NCBI GenBank assembly: GCA_001723765.1
Contig: MAYW01000004.1
Span: 1-64,000, forward strand
Direction of reading: 5' to 3'
DNA length: 64,000 nucleotides
Origin: Candidatus Scalindua rubra
Lineage (GTDB): Bacteria > Planctomycetota > Brocadiia > Brocadiales > Scalinduaceae
Shown: positions 7,231 to 15,496 of the stretch, piece after piece
Layout of the letters: the number at the start of each line of letters is the position of its first letter
How positions within the stretch are numbered: the first letter of the stretch is position 1
Program-made: the position numbers and the translations under genes
Notes under the pieces: generated by a model
What the model was told of the DNA's origin: nothing
What the model saw: the letters and a program-made list of their open reading frames with translations, nothing else
The model's database searches: none

Positions 7231-7295
7231 GCCCAATGGAATACGACCTGTCCCGTGGAACCTATTATTCCACTGGGAAGTCTATTCCTTAAGGG
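7231..7295. repeat. GC-rich hairpin repeat (CCCYGTGGAAT family)
   Basis: CCCGTGGAA (7252-7260) pairs with TTCCACTGGG (7268-7277). An outer pair, CCCAATGGAAT (7232-7242) with ATTCCTTAAGGG (about 7284-7295), makes a nested structure. It is one member of the family also seen at 1418-1488, 7741-7969, 11631-11664 and 27691-27722, and it lies directly upstream of the broken MarR-type regulator. Confidence 0.6.
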
Positions 7296-7333
7296 TGAAT
7301 TGATTTATCTACTTCACCGTGGACAATTGATCA

Positions 7334-8243
7334 ATGCCTGAATACCAAAAAGAAGAACTCACTGACTATCATATACTTAAGACTATAGAGAATGATGCCT
7401 CAATATCACAGAGAAGGCTTTCTTCTCAAATGGAACTTAATGTAGCATCGGTGAATTTCGCATTGAGACGCTTAATCAAGAAGGGCTTTATCAGGATGGT
7501 AGGCGCGAATCCAAGGCGTATTAAATACTATATTACTCCTGAAGGATTAAGGGAAAAGACACAGTTAGCTTACAGTTTCTTTGGTAGAAATTTTCACTTT
7601 TATAAAGAGGTTAGAAATGACATAGAAACCAGGATTATAAAAGCTACTAATGGTTCAAAAACCAGAATAGCCATTTATGGTGTAAATGAACTTTCAGAGA
7701 TTACATATATGTATAGGAATTTCAAAATCATATTTTTTGTGTGCAAGCCCCGTAGAATTAACAATAATTGAATCTTCAAGCAATCCTATAAGTATTATTC
7801 AACGGGGCAAGCACAGGTCCAAACTTGTGCTGAACTTGATTCAGTAATAGCGTGAAGCAGAGACCTGCCCCGTAGAATAGGTCATTTTATGTCATAAGTT
7901 ATGCTAAGCAATAAGAAAAAAGCACTTAACCTCAAACGGCTTTGTATGTTATTATTCGACGGGGCATGGATGTCGTTATAGCCATTTTGAAAGAGTTGGG
8001 CAGGATGCACTTAACTCGATGGTGGTAATGGTGATGGGATGGGAATTTGCAGGGTTTTTTATTGAGGATTCAAAAATCATAAACAAAAAGATATTCAGTC
8101 ACAAGGTTCAAGAACTCGAAGGTCTCAAAAAAGTATATCCGTGTTTACTCCTACTTACAGATGAGCTTTCAAAAGACACGGTTTTTAATAACAACCTGGG
8201 GAAAATGAATACCCTGGAATTATTAGATTATTATAAATATTAG
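7334..8243 (+). pseudogene. EPS-associated MarR-type regulator, interrupted
   Basis: Residues 1-75 form a winged helix (LTDYHILKTIENDASISQRR, SVNFALRRLIKKGF, YYITPEGLREKTQL), as in the MarR-like EPS-associated regulators found beside exopolysaccharide loci. The following segment (TRIAIYGVNELSEITYM) belongs to the C-terminal nucleotide-binding-like part of such proteins. It then runs into repeat DNA and stops at 7769-7771. The missing C-terminus reappears at about 8031-8243 (GWEFAGFFIED, LLLLTDELSKD). About 300 bases containing two hairpin units separate the halves. The regulator of the locus is probably inactive or N-terminal only. Confidence 0.7.
7741..7969. repeat. Two tandem MITE-like hairpin units
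   Basis: Unit 1 runs from 7741 (GTGCAAGCCCCGTAGAAT) to 7814 (ATTCAACGGGGCAAGCAC), ends nearly perfectly inverted. Unit 2 runs from 7864 (CCTGCCCCGTAGAAT) to 7969 (ATTCGACGGGGCATGG). Both have AT-rich interiors without a gene and share the GCCCCGTAGAAT core with other hairpins in the window. They lie within the interrupted MarR-type regulator. Between them is a degenerate GAACTTGATTCAG repeat, a variant of one at 60250-60265. Confidence 0.65.
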
Positions 8244-8261
8244 CGCTATTTCAGTCGCGTA

Positions 8262-8301
8262 ATTTATACACCATAACCATAAGATTAGATGGTGTATAAA
8301 T
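8262..8301. promoter_or_regulatory. 13-bp perfect inverted repeat upstream of the polymerase gene
   Basis: ATTTATACACCAT (8262-8274) and ATGGTGTATAAAT (8289-8301) are exact reverse complements separated by 14 bases. The centre lies about 75 bases upstream of the first gene of the export block. It could be an operator (for example for a MarR-type regulator), a hairpin in the leader RNA, or a solo repeat of the cassette type. There is no U-run after it, so an intrinsic terminator is unlikely. Confidence 0.5.
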
Positions 8302-8356
8302 AAACGGAGAGTGTTAATTCTACTAAAAAATTATCCTCTATCATCATATAATTACC

Positions 8357-10111
8357 ATGGAATATCCCAATAGATTAATCGAGAAAGTATTCAGGCAAAA
8401 ATATGCTAAAAACCTTATCCTTTTTATTCTCATTTGCCTATTTGCTTATTCTTTCGCCGGAGCTCTAAATAAAGTTATGGCTGAAAGAACTCTTGGTAGT
8501 ATCTTCCGCAACTTTTTACAAACAATCCCTTGGCTGTCCTTAATAGTCTTAATCAGTTTGTATGATATAAGAAGGTTTCCCTTTCCCAGCCTTGTTTTCA
8601 ACTTTTCCTCAAATGTTAAGCGAGAACTGAGTTTTGGAAAATTACTATTGATTATTCCACTTGTAGTTATTACTGGGTTGTTTGTTTCTGAATATATTAT
8701 TCATATGGGTCTGTTATATGGGCCTGTAATCTTTGCTGTATTTATATCATTGTTAGTCTCGTGTTATTACGTGGTGACAGAAAGAAAAATCCTTGGTGTC
8801 ATAATATTTCTGTTAGTGCAATCATTTCTCTTTTTCATTCATGTAAATCGAAAAGAAATAGGATTTGAACAGTTAATAATTTACGAAGCACACTTTTCTC
8901 TTTCTGCAATTTATTTATTTACAATCTCAATGTTTTTTTTCTTAGGAAAATATAAAAGTAAAGTCAGTAATGTTGGTGTGAAAGAAAGAATGTTTATTAA
9001 ACTATGTATGGCTTTTGTTTTGATACCTATATTTTCTATAATACTTTCTAAAGATCCAATTTATAGCTTTATTTTTTACCTGATGGATATGGTTCTTCCA
9101 TTCGTCTATTTTCTTATTTTATTAGAATCAATTAAAAATATAGAGGATATAAAAAAGGTCATATTTTATTTTGTTATCTCGATATTTCTGTGGCAAGTAT
9201 TTGGCTTATATCGCCAAGGCCTAATAGGTTCAATAGAAGATATAACACTCGGACTTCATGGATCACGAGCAACACACGTAGGCTTTAAGGTCACATATAT
9301 TTCCTTAACATTACCGTTTGCAGTAACGTTGTACTATTTGATGAGTGGATGGAAAAAGGCATTTATGTTGGTTCTGGTACTATTTTTTCTTGTGTATCTA
9401 ATGCTTTCCAATTCCCGCTCAGTTTTAGTGGGTGCTTTAGGTGGATTTATTATATTTTTTTATTATTACCGTATTAATATTTTCAAGAAACTATATTTCT
9501 TGGTATTAGGATTAGTATGTATGTTTATTTTAATCATTTACTGGGTTGGCTTCTTTGAAATACTTAAATTGCATAGAATTTTTGAATCATGGGAGAATTT
9601 TTTAAGTGGTGAATCATTTAATATCATTTCTTCAAGTAGATTAAAAATATGGCAATCATCTTTAGAAATGGTACGTGATTTTCCGTTCTTTGGGATCGGA
9701 CCTGGTATGTGGCACCAGTATATACCACAATATTCATTATTTATGTATTCTTATATGGATGACTATGGTGATATTGTCAGATACTATCCCAAAGATCCTC
9801 ATAATCTATATTTGCTTATTTGGTTGAATTATGGAATAGCAAGTTTTATATGCTATATAACCATATTATATCTGGCTATTAAGAGAGGGATATGGAATGT
9901 TAAAAAAACCCTACCAGGCATAATGAGGATACTTTCATTAGGTTCGCTCGCTTCCTTTATTACCTGGATTGTTATTAGTTTTTTTACAATAAGATTTTCT
10001 TCTCAGGGAATATTCATATATGCCATTATCTTTTGGTCTATAATCGCGGTCATTTTGAAACTATATGAATTTAACTCAACTTTCAAGGCGCAGAGCACCA
10101 CAGTGGACTAG
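8357..10111 (+). CDS. O-antigen ligase/polymerase-like membrane protein
   Basis: A 584-residue polytopic membrane protein with at least ten hydrophobic segments. A large loop between late segments carries the Wzy_C/O-antigen ligase signature: MLSNSRSVLVGALGGF, then SSSRLKIWQSSLEMVRDFPFFGIGPG and the DPHNLYL histidine motif. Such proteins join polysaccharide units to a lipid acceptor or polymerise them at the periplasmic face. It is first in the export block, ahead of Wzm/Wzt. In ABC-dependent systems a Wzy polymerase is not needed, so a ligase (WaaL-like) role is the better guess. No strong ribosome-binding site precedes ATG 8357. Confidence 0.8.
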   Translation: MEYPNRLIEKVFRQKYAKNLILFILICLFAYSFAGALNKVMAERTLGSIFRNFLQTIPWLSLIVLISLYDIRRFPFPSLVFNFSSNVKRELSFGKLLLIIPLVVITGLFVSEYIIHMGLLYGPVIFAVFISLLVSCYYVVTERKILGVIIFLLVQSFLFFIHVNRKEIGFEQLIIYEAHFSLSAIYLFTISMFFFLGKYKSKVSNVGVKERMFIKLCMAFVLIPIFSIILSKDPIYSFIFYLMDMVLPFVYFLILLESIKNIEDIKKVIFYFVISIFLWQVFGLYRQGLIGSIEDITLGLHGSRATHVGFKVTYISLTLPFAVTLYYLMSGWKKAFMLVLVLFFLVYLMLSNSRSVLVGALGGFIIFFYYYRINIFKKLYFLVLGLVCMFILIIYWVGFFEILKLHRIFESWENFLSGESFNIISSSRLKIWQSSLEMVRDFPFFGIGPGMWHQYIPQYSLFMYSYMDDYGDIVRYYPKDPHNLYLLIWLNYGIASFICYITILYLAIKRGIWNVKKTLPGIMRILSLGSLASFITWIVISFFTIRFSSQGIFIYAIIFWSIIAVILKLYEFNSTFKAQSTTVD

Positions 10112-10131
10112 CCGATACATTCCACGGGTAG

Positions 10132-10158
10132 GCATAGAGCAAAGCGCATGGAGCAAAG
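10132..10158. repeat. GCATAGAGCAAAGCGCATGG repeat
   Basis: This 27-base stretch just upstream of the Wzm gene matches a segment at 11593-11616 inside the Wzt gene (GCATAGCGCAAGGCGCATGG) at most positions. It is a second short dispersed repeat, distinct from the CCCYGTGGAAT hairpins, and occurs here in a non-coding position. Confidence 0.5.
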
Positions 10159-10186
10159 AGTTTTGTGCTACGCAAGGTGATTCATT

Positions 10187-10963
10187 ATGTTTATTAAAAA
10201 CCTTTATATTAATAGAGAACTACTGCTTCAACTAACTTTAAGGCAGATAAAGTCTCGATATAAGCAAAGTGTGTTAGGCGTTTCCTGGGCTCTTATCAGA
10301 CCATTCGGAATGATGATAGTTTTTACCATCATTTTTTCAAAGTTTGTGAAAGTACCTAGTGATGGTATTCCTTATCCAATTTTTTCTTACTGTGCCCTTC
10401 TGCCTTGGACATTTTTTTCTACATCTCTTAATACAGGCATCAATAGTATGACTAGTAGTGTGAACTTGATACAGCAGATATATTTCCCCCGAGAAATCTT
10501 CCCCTTATCTGCAGTGATGGCAAGTTTTGTAGATTTTGGTATCGCCTCAGGCATTTTTGTATGTTTAATGATATTCTACAAAATTCAGATATCGCTATAC
10601 ATCCTATGGATAATCCCCATTCTTTTACTTCAAATAGTGTTTACTATAGCAGTATCTATGTTGGGAGCAGCATTAAATGTATTTTATCGTGATATTGGTC
10701 AAGCACTTGTGTTTATTACTCAATTATGGATGTATGCCTGTCCGATTATTTACCCTGTCAGTGTTGTCCCCGAAGGATATAGACGGCTCTATGCCTTAAA
10801 TCCTATGGCAGGTATTATAGACGGTTACAGAAACGTTATTATACATGGGATTGCGCCTAATTGGGAATATTTATTAATATCATTTGTAATAACTATTCTG
10901 ACGTTTTTTTGTTCTTATAAAATATTTAAAAGACTGGAAATGAGATTTGCAGATGTGATTTAG
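10187..10963 (+). CDS. wzm: ABC-2 polysaccharide export permease (Wzm-like)
   Basis: A 258-residue ABC-2 type permease with six predicted membrane segments. The N-terminus reads LTLRQIKSRYKQSVLGVSWA, the coupling-helix region typical of Wzm/TagG/KpsM proteins, and a YFPREIFPLSAV segment follows. The C-terminus has LYALNPMAGIIDGYRN, the conserved NPMxGxIxxFR-like motif. A ribosome-binding site (AAGGTGA) precedes ATG 10187. It forms the channel of the exporter with the Wzt ATPase at 11484. The two would normally be adjacent but are separated here by a 479-base GxxExxY cassette. Confidence 0.92.
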   Translation: MFIKNLYINRELLLQLTLRQIKSRYKQSVLGVSWALIRPFGMMIVFTIIFSKFVKVPSDGIPYPIFSYCALLPWTFFSTSLNTGINSMTSSVNLIQQIYFPREIFPLSAVMASFVDFGIASGIFVCLMIFYKIQISLYILWIIPILLLQIVFTIAVSMLGAALNVFYRDIGQALVFITQLWMYACPIIYPVSVVPEGYRRLYALNPMAGIIDGYRNVIIHGIAPNWEYLLISFVITILTFFCSYKIFKRLEMRFADVI

Positions 10964-10981
10964 TACGGAATGAATATTGTC

Positions 10982-11460
10982 TAAACCGCAGAATACGCAG
11001 AAGATGTTAAAACGGGGTGAATGAAGGATAAACTAATATACAAAGAAGAATCTTATAAGATTTTAGGAGCATGTTTTGAAGTATACAAGGAAAAAGGGTG
11101 TGGCTTATTGGAAGCAGTTTATCAGGAATGTCTTGAAATAGAGATGAACCTTCGTAACATACCTTTTTCTTCGCAGGCTGTATTGACACTGTACTATAAA
11201 GACCGGAAACTTAAGCAAGCGTATGTTCCTGATTTTGAATGTTATGAAAAAATCATCGTTGAACTTAAAGCTGTTAAGGAACTACGTGATGAACACCGTG
11301 CGCAGATGTTTAATTACCTCCGAGCAACTGGATTTCAACTTGGGCTACTTGTCAACTTCGGTCATTATCCTAAGCTCGAATACGAGCGAATAGTCCTTAC
11401 TCAGCATGCAACAAAAGAATCTTAAATAAATTTAGCTTATTTCGCATATTCCGCGGTTTA
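10982..11460. mobile_element. GxxExxY cassette bounded by inverted repeats
   Basis: The left end, TAAACCGCAGAATACGC (10982-10998), is repeated in inverted form at the right end, GCATATTCCGCGGTTTA (11444-11460), with two mismatches in 17. The only gene inside is the GxxExxY protein. Removing the unit would leave the wzm stop and wzt start about 40 bases apart, the usual arrangement, so insertion into a pre-existing wzm-wzt operon is the simplest history. Confidence 0.65.
11021..11425 (+). CDS. GxxExxY family protein (PDDEXK-like)
   Basis: A 134-residue protein with the signature G28-LL-E31-AV-Y34 (CGLLEAVYQECL). Further on, VPDFECYEKIIVELKAV carries the D and E-x-K of a PD-(D/E)xK nuclease-like fold. 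GxxExxY proteins are abundant in some environmental bacteria and have no established function. ATG 11021 follows GGGGTGA directly. It sits between the two halves of the polysaccharide exporter and is bounded by inverted repeats, so its presence need not relate to polysaccharide export. Confidence 0.9.
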   Translation: MKDKLIYKEESYKILGACFEVYKEKGCGLLEAVYQECLEIEMNLRNIPFSSQAVLTLYYKDRKLKQAYVPDFECYEKIIVELKAVKELRDEHRAQMFNYLRATGFQLGLLVNFGHYPKLEYERIVLTQHATKES

Positions 11461-11483
11461 ATTATGATATTTAGCGATTTGCT

Positions 11484-12821
11484 ATGAGTGATACCGTCAT
11501 AAAATTTGACTCCGTCTCCAAATCCTACAAAATCCATGAACGCGGCTATCGTTCCTTTCGTGGGGAATTTACCAATTGGACTAAGCGTATTGCGCATAGC
11601 GCAAGGCGCATGGCGAACGCTGCCATGCCTGCCCTGTGGAATGCGGAGCCTATTCCACCAGGGCACTCTCTTCAAAACGATTATCTCCTTTGGGCCTTAA
11701 AAAACGTCAGTTTTGAGGTTGGTAAAGGCGAAACCCTCGGCATAATTGGGGCTAATGGTTCAGGGAAGACAACGATTTTACGTCTCTTGGCAAAAGTGAC
11801 TGTCCCAACAAAAGGAAATATAAATGTCTCTGGAAAGGTAGCCCCACTCATTCAGGTAGGAGCTGGTTTTCATCCAGAGCTTACCGGGGGGGAAAATATA
11901 TATTTAAATGCAGCTATTATGGGACTCAATAAAAAAGAGATTGATGAAAGATATAATGATATTGTGTCATTTGCTGAATTGGAAGGATTTATGGACACTC
12001 CCATCAAAAGATATTCTTCAGGTATGTATGTAAGATTAGGTTTTGCTGTAGTGGCTAATATTGATCCAGATATATTTTTGATTGATGAGATTTTATCTGT
12101 CGGAGACTTGAGCTTTCAAAGGAAATGCTTGGACACAATGGGTAAAATCCGAAAAACAAACAAGAGCATAGTCTTTATTTCTCATAATCTTTCTGCAGTT
12201 AAGGGGCTGTGTGATAGAGTTATATGGCTTGATAAAGGAGAAATTCTAAAAGAAGGTAACCCTTCTGATGTGATAGACGCATACGCATCTTATATGGCTT
12301 CAAAATCACAATTTGTAAATGATATTTCTTATGTAGGTGGAAAGACAAGGTGGGGAACGGGAGAAGCTAGATTTACAAGTGTTAAGGTATTGAATTCAAA
12401 AGGTGCGGAAGTAGATAGCTTCACACCTGGAGACAAAGTAACAATTCGATTAGAGTATGAGGCATATAAAGAAATAGTTTCCCCAGTCTTTTGGGTTGGC
12501 TTATTTAACGAAGATGAGGTTAGGATTTTTGGTAGTTATTGTAATAAAGAACGAGTGGGAGAATATTCTATCAATGGTAAGGGGAAATTAGAATGTGTTA
12601 TAGACTCGCTCTTAATGCGACCGGGAAACTACTATGTAATGGTCGGGATTTATGGTGAAGTAGGAAATCTTGCTATTGATAGAATTGGCAGAGCATGCGT
12701 ATTTACAGTTATACATAGAAACGATAGTACTTTTGAAAAATACAATGGCTATGGTGCTCTTGGTGTTGTTAATTTTCAACATACTTGGAGGAAAGGAACA
12801 AGTAAAGATATTAACATGTAA
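11484..12821 (+). CDS. wzt: ABC polysaccharide exporter ATPase (Wzt-like) with C-terminal glycan-binding domain
   Basis: A 445-residue ATPase: Walker A GANGSGKTT (89-97), signature YSSGMYVRLGFAV (177-189), and Walker B DIFLIDE with the following D-loop (196-208). From about residue 270 a beta-sandwich domain of the Wzt_C type follows; in O9a-type systems this domain recognises a terminal modification on the polymer before export. Residues 36-61 (ending PALWNAEPIPPGH) are encoded by a dispersed hairpin repeat and lie between the first strand and the usual WALKNVSF start of the core. This is an in-frame addition. It works with Wzm at 10187. Confidence 0.92.
   Translation: MSDTVIKFDSVSKSYKIHERGYRSFRGEFTNWTKRIAHSARRMANAAMPALWNAEPIPPGHSLQNDYLLWALKNVSFEVGKGETLGIIGANGSGKTTILRLLAKVTVPTKGNINVSGKVAPLIQVGAGFHPELTGGENIYLNAAIMGLNKKEIDERYNDIVSFAELEGFMDTPIKRYSSGMYVRLGFAVVANIDPDIFLIDEILSVGDLSFQRKCLDTMGKIRKTNKSIVFISHNLSAVKGLCDRVIWLDKGEILKEGNPSDVIDAYASYMASKSQFVNDISYVGGKTRWGTGEARFTSVKVLNSKGAEVDSFTPGDKVTIRLEYEAYKEIVSPVFWVGLFNEDEVRIFGSYCNKERVGEYSINGKGKLECVIDSLLMRPGNYYVMVGIYGEVGNLAIDRIGRACVFTVIHRNDSTFEKYNGYGALGVVNFQHTWRKGTSKDINM
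11590..11664. repeat. Dispersed repeat carried in frame inside wzt
   Basis: TTGCGCATAGCGCAA (11590-11604) is a perfect palindrome. It is followed by the GCGCATGG unit related to 10132-10158 and then by the hairpin GCCCTGTGGAAT (11631-11642) with ATTCCACCAGGGC (11652-11664). Everywhere else I see these repeats they are non-coding or in a broken gene. Here they add about 26 codons to an otherwise intact ATPase without a stop or frameshift. Confidence 0.7.
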
Positions 12822-12882
12822 AAGCTCAAATATAAATATGGATTATTATGATAATTTCCAATCATATTAAAGTGGTGCAAAA

Positions 12883-14184
12883 ATGAAAAAGGTATATGTA
12901 GGTATGTCTGTAGATTTATTTCATCATGGACATCTAAATATTATTAATGAAGCTAAGAAGTTAGGTAAAGTTATTGTTGGTTTATTAACTGATGAGGCTA
13001 TTGTTAGTTATAAGCCCCTCCCTTTGCTTACTTATGAGCAAAGAAAATTGATTATTGAGAATATTAAAGGTGTTGATGAAGTTGTTCCTCAAGAAGCTTT
13101 GGATTATGTAGCAAACCTCAGAAGGATAAAGCCGGATTATGTTGTCCATGGTGATGACTGGAAGATGGGAGTGCAGAAAGAAACAAGACAAAGGGTAATA
13201 GAAGTACTAAAAGAATGGGGTGGGCAGTTGGTTGAACCAAAATATACGGAAGGTATTTCGTCTACACAATTAGTTGGTGCTTTGACTGAAAGAGGTATAA
13301 CACCAAGTAAAAGAATGAAAGTATTAAAAAGGTTAATTCATGTAAAACCCATCGTTAGAATTCTGGAAGCGCATAGTGGTATTACAGGACTTATTGTAGA
13401 AAAAACTAGAATAGTTAAAAATTCAGAAATGAGAGAGTTTGATGGAATTTGGTTAAGTAGTTTAACCGTTTGTACATCAAAAGGAAAACCTGATACAGAA
13501 GTGGTAGACTTTACATCGAGATTTCAAACCATAGAAGAAATACTTGAGATAACAACAAAACCTATTATTGTTGATGGTGATACCGGTGGTGAAATAGAAC
13601 ATTTTAGGTTTAGGGTTAGAACATTAGAGCGCCTTGGTATTTCTGCAGTAATTATTGAAGATAAAATTGGGATCAAGCGTAATTCTTTATTTGGTACTTC
13701 TGTGACACAGCACCAGGATAGTATTGAGCACTTTTGTAGAAAAATCAAAGAAGGAAAAAGATCATTGATTACAAATGATTTTCTGATTATAGCAAGGATT
13801 GAAAGCTTGATCCTTGGTAATGGGATGGAAGATGCAATAACAAGAGCAAAAGCTTATATTGCTGCCGGATCGGATGGAATTATGATTCATAGTAAGGAGA
13901 AAGACGGAAGAGAAATAATGGAGTTTTGTAGCAGGTATAAATCGTTTGAAAATAAAGTTCCACTAGTTATTGCTCCATCTACCTTTGCTCATATTACAGA
14001 GGATGAATTTAAGGAATTTGGTGCCAATATAGTTATTTATGGGAACCATTTGTTGCGTAGTGCTTATCCAGCAATGGTTAAGACGGCAGAATCTATTCTT
14101 GAGAATAAATGTTGCAGTAAAGCATCTGATCAATATTGTATGCCGATTAGTGAAATTCTAACGTTAATTCCAGAGGCTTATTAA
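12883..14184 (+). CDS. Cytidylyltransferase-phosphoenolpyruvate mutase fusion
   Basis: A 433-residue fusion. Residues 1-135 are a nucleotidyltransferase of the glycerol-3-phosphate/choline-phosphate cytidylyltransferase type ([13 protein letters not shown] with HxGH at 14-17, ISSTQL at 125-130). Residues 150-433 are a PEP mutase of the isocitrate-lyase superfamily. D231 and D233 lie in IVDGDTGGE, and [12 protein letters not shown] (259-270) is the loop diagnostic of PEP mutase rather than lyase. PEP mutase converts phosphoenolpyruvate to phosphonopyruvate, the entry to phosphonates; the N-terminal domain probably makes a CMP-phosphonate. It is followed after 39 bases by a phosphonoacetaldehyde-reductase-like gene. 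Confidence 0.9.
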   Translation: MKKVYVGMSVDLFHHGHLNIINEAKKLGKVIVGLLTDEAIVSYKPLPLLTYEQRKLIIENIKGVDEVVPQEALDYVANLRRIKPDYVVHGDDWKMGVQKETRQRVIEVLKEWGGQLVEPKYTEGISSTQLVGALTERGITPSKRMKVLKRLIHVKPIVRILEAHSGITGLIVEKTRIVKNSEMREFDGIWLSSLTVCTSKGKPDTEVVDFTSRFQTIEEILEITTKPIIVDGDTGGEIEHFRFRVRTLERLGISAVIIEDKIGIKRNSLFGTSVTQHQDSIEHFCRKIKEGKRSLITNDFLIIARIESLILGNGMEDAITRAKAYIAAGSDGIMIHSKEKDGREIMEFCSRYKSFENKVPLVIAPSTFAHITEDEFKEFGANIVIYGNHLLRSAYPAMVKTAESILENKCCSKASDQYCMPISEILTLIPEAY

Positions 14185-14223
14185 TAAGATCAATATTAGA
14201 GTTTTGAAACATTCGATGAATCG

Positions 14224-15330
14224 ATGGTTGATAAGAAATACTTCAATCCAGTAAAAATAGTTTATTCCAATAATTGGCTGGCTTCATGTGAAACAGTCCT
14301 GAAACAACTTCATATCAATAACCCTTTGATCATAGCCTCTAACGGATGCATTAGGCAGTTAAACCTTGAATCTATATTTCCTGTGGAATCAATCTGTAGT
14401 AGAGTTAAACCAAACCCGACTGTCGTAAGTACGCAACAAGCTGTTGATTTCAGTCAAAAGCAAGATTTTGATGGGGTAATTGCAATTGGGGGTGGATCTT
14501 CTATGGATACTGGAAAAGCGGTAATGGCTTGTTTAGGCTCAGGCTTGAAGACCATTGGTGAATTATTGAAAATAAAATCCCCATATAAAAATCGTGTTCC
14601 TGCCGTTTTTATTCCAACGACTCATGGTACCGGAAGCGAAGTAACAATGTGGGGTACAATCTGGGATATGAAAGAAAAGGAAAAACATTCCATTTCTCAT
14701 CCTGACTTATATCCTGATATTGCAATTCTAGATGGTTCATTAACTTTAAGCCTACCACTCGATATTTCTATGATTACAACAATGGATGCCTTGAGCCATA
14801 GTTTTGAATCTATATGGAATAAGAATGCCAATCCCAAATCAACTGAGTATGCTATTCAGGCTATTGAATTAATACTGGAAAATTTTCATTGTATAAAAGT
14901 GGATTTGAATAACTTGATTGCCAGACAAAATCTATTGAAGGCTTCTACTCTTGCTGGTTTAGCATTCTCGAATACACGAAATGCTGCAGCTCATTCTATT
15001 AGTTATCCTTTTACAGCGTATTTCAACGTTCCTCATGGAATAGCAGCTTCTTTTGCGCTATTACCCTTGTTAGAGATCAATGGTCCTCTCATTCAAAATG
15101 AAATAAAAAAGATTCAGATGAGACTGAATTTGAAAAATACAGAAGAACTGAAAGAAAAAATAGCTGAAATTCATGACTCTGTACTGAAGTATAAACTTCG
15201 GGAATGGAATGTTAAGTATGAACAGTTAGACTGGCTGGCAGCAAAATCTTTTAAAAAAGGACGGATGGAAAATAATATTGTAGATCTTACGAAAGAGGAT
15301 ATACGGAGAATCCTGGGGGAAATATATTAG
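14224..15330 (+). CDS. Iron-containing alcohol dehydrogenase, phosphonoacetaldehyde reductase-like
   Basis: A 368-residue group III alcohol dehydrogenase. The NAD-binding GGGSSMDTGK lies at 89-98 and TTHGTGSEVT at 132-141. Metal ligands are D188, H192 (TMDALSHSFE), H257 (NAAAHSISYPF) and H271 (NVPHGIAAS). Next to a PEP mutase such enzymes usually reduce phosphonoacetaldehyde to 2-hydroxyethylphosphonate. The enzyme between them, phosphonopyruvate decarboxylase, is not encoded in this window. Either it lies elsewhere or the substrate differs. All metal ligands are present and the gene looks intact. Confidence 0.85.
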   Translation: MVDKKYFNPVKIVYSNNWLASCETVLKQLHINNPLIIASNGCIRQLNLESIFPVESICSRVKPNPTVVSTQQAVDFSQKQDFDGVIAIGGGSSMDTGKAVMACLGSGLKTIGELLKIKSPYKNRVPAVFIPTTHGTGSEVTMWGTIWDMKEKEKHSISHPDLYPDIAILDGSLTLSLPLDISMITTMDALSHSFESIWNKNANPKSTEYAIQAIELILENFHCIKVDLNNLIARQNLLKASTLAGLAFSNTRNAAAHSISYPFTAYFNVPHGIAASFALLPLLEINGPLIQNEIKKIQMRLNLKNTEELKEKIAEIHDSVLKYKLREWNVKYEQLDWLAAKSFKKGRMENNIVDLTKEDIRRILGEIY

Positions 15331-15496
15331 TATCAGACTGTACCAATAGGAAAAGGTATATTATAGCTGCACATTATATCTATTATAAAAATATGTTTAA
15401 ATTAATTTTATCAATTGTTCTCAACAAAAACGATTAGACTAAAAACGCATTAGAAATTTACTAATTACCTGAATCTAATATTGTAGTAAACTATTT

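Noticed and set aside
12670-12870. Short plus-strand frame across the wzt end
   Set aside because: Out of frame with wzt and overlapping its conserved C-terminal domain; a shadow.
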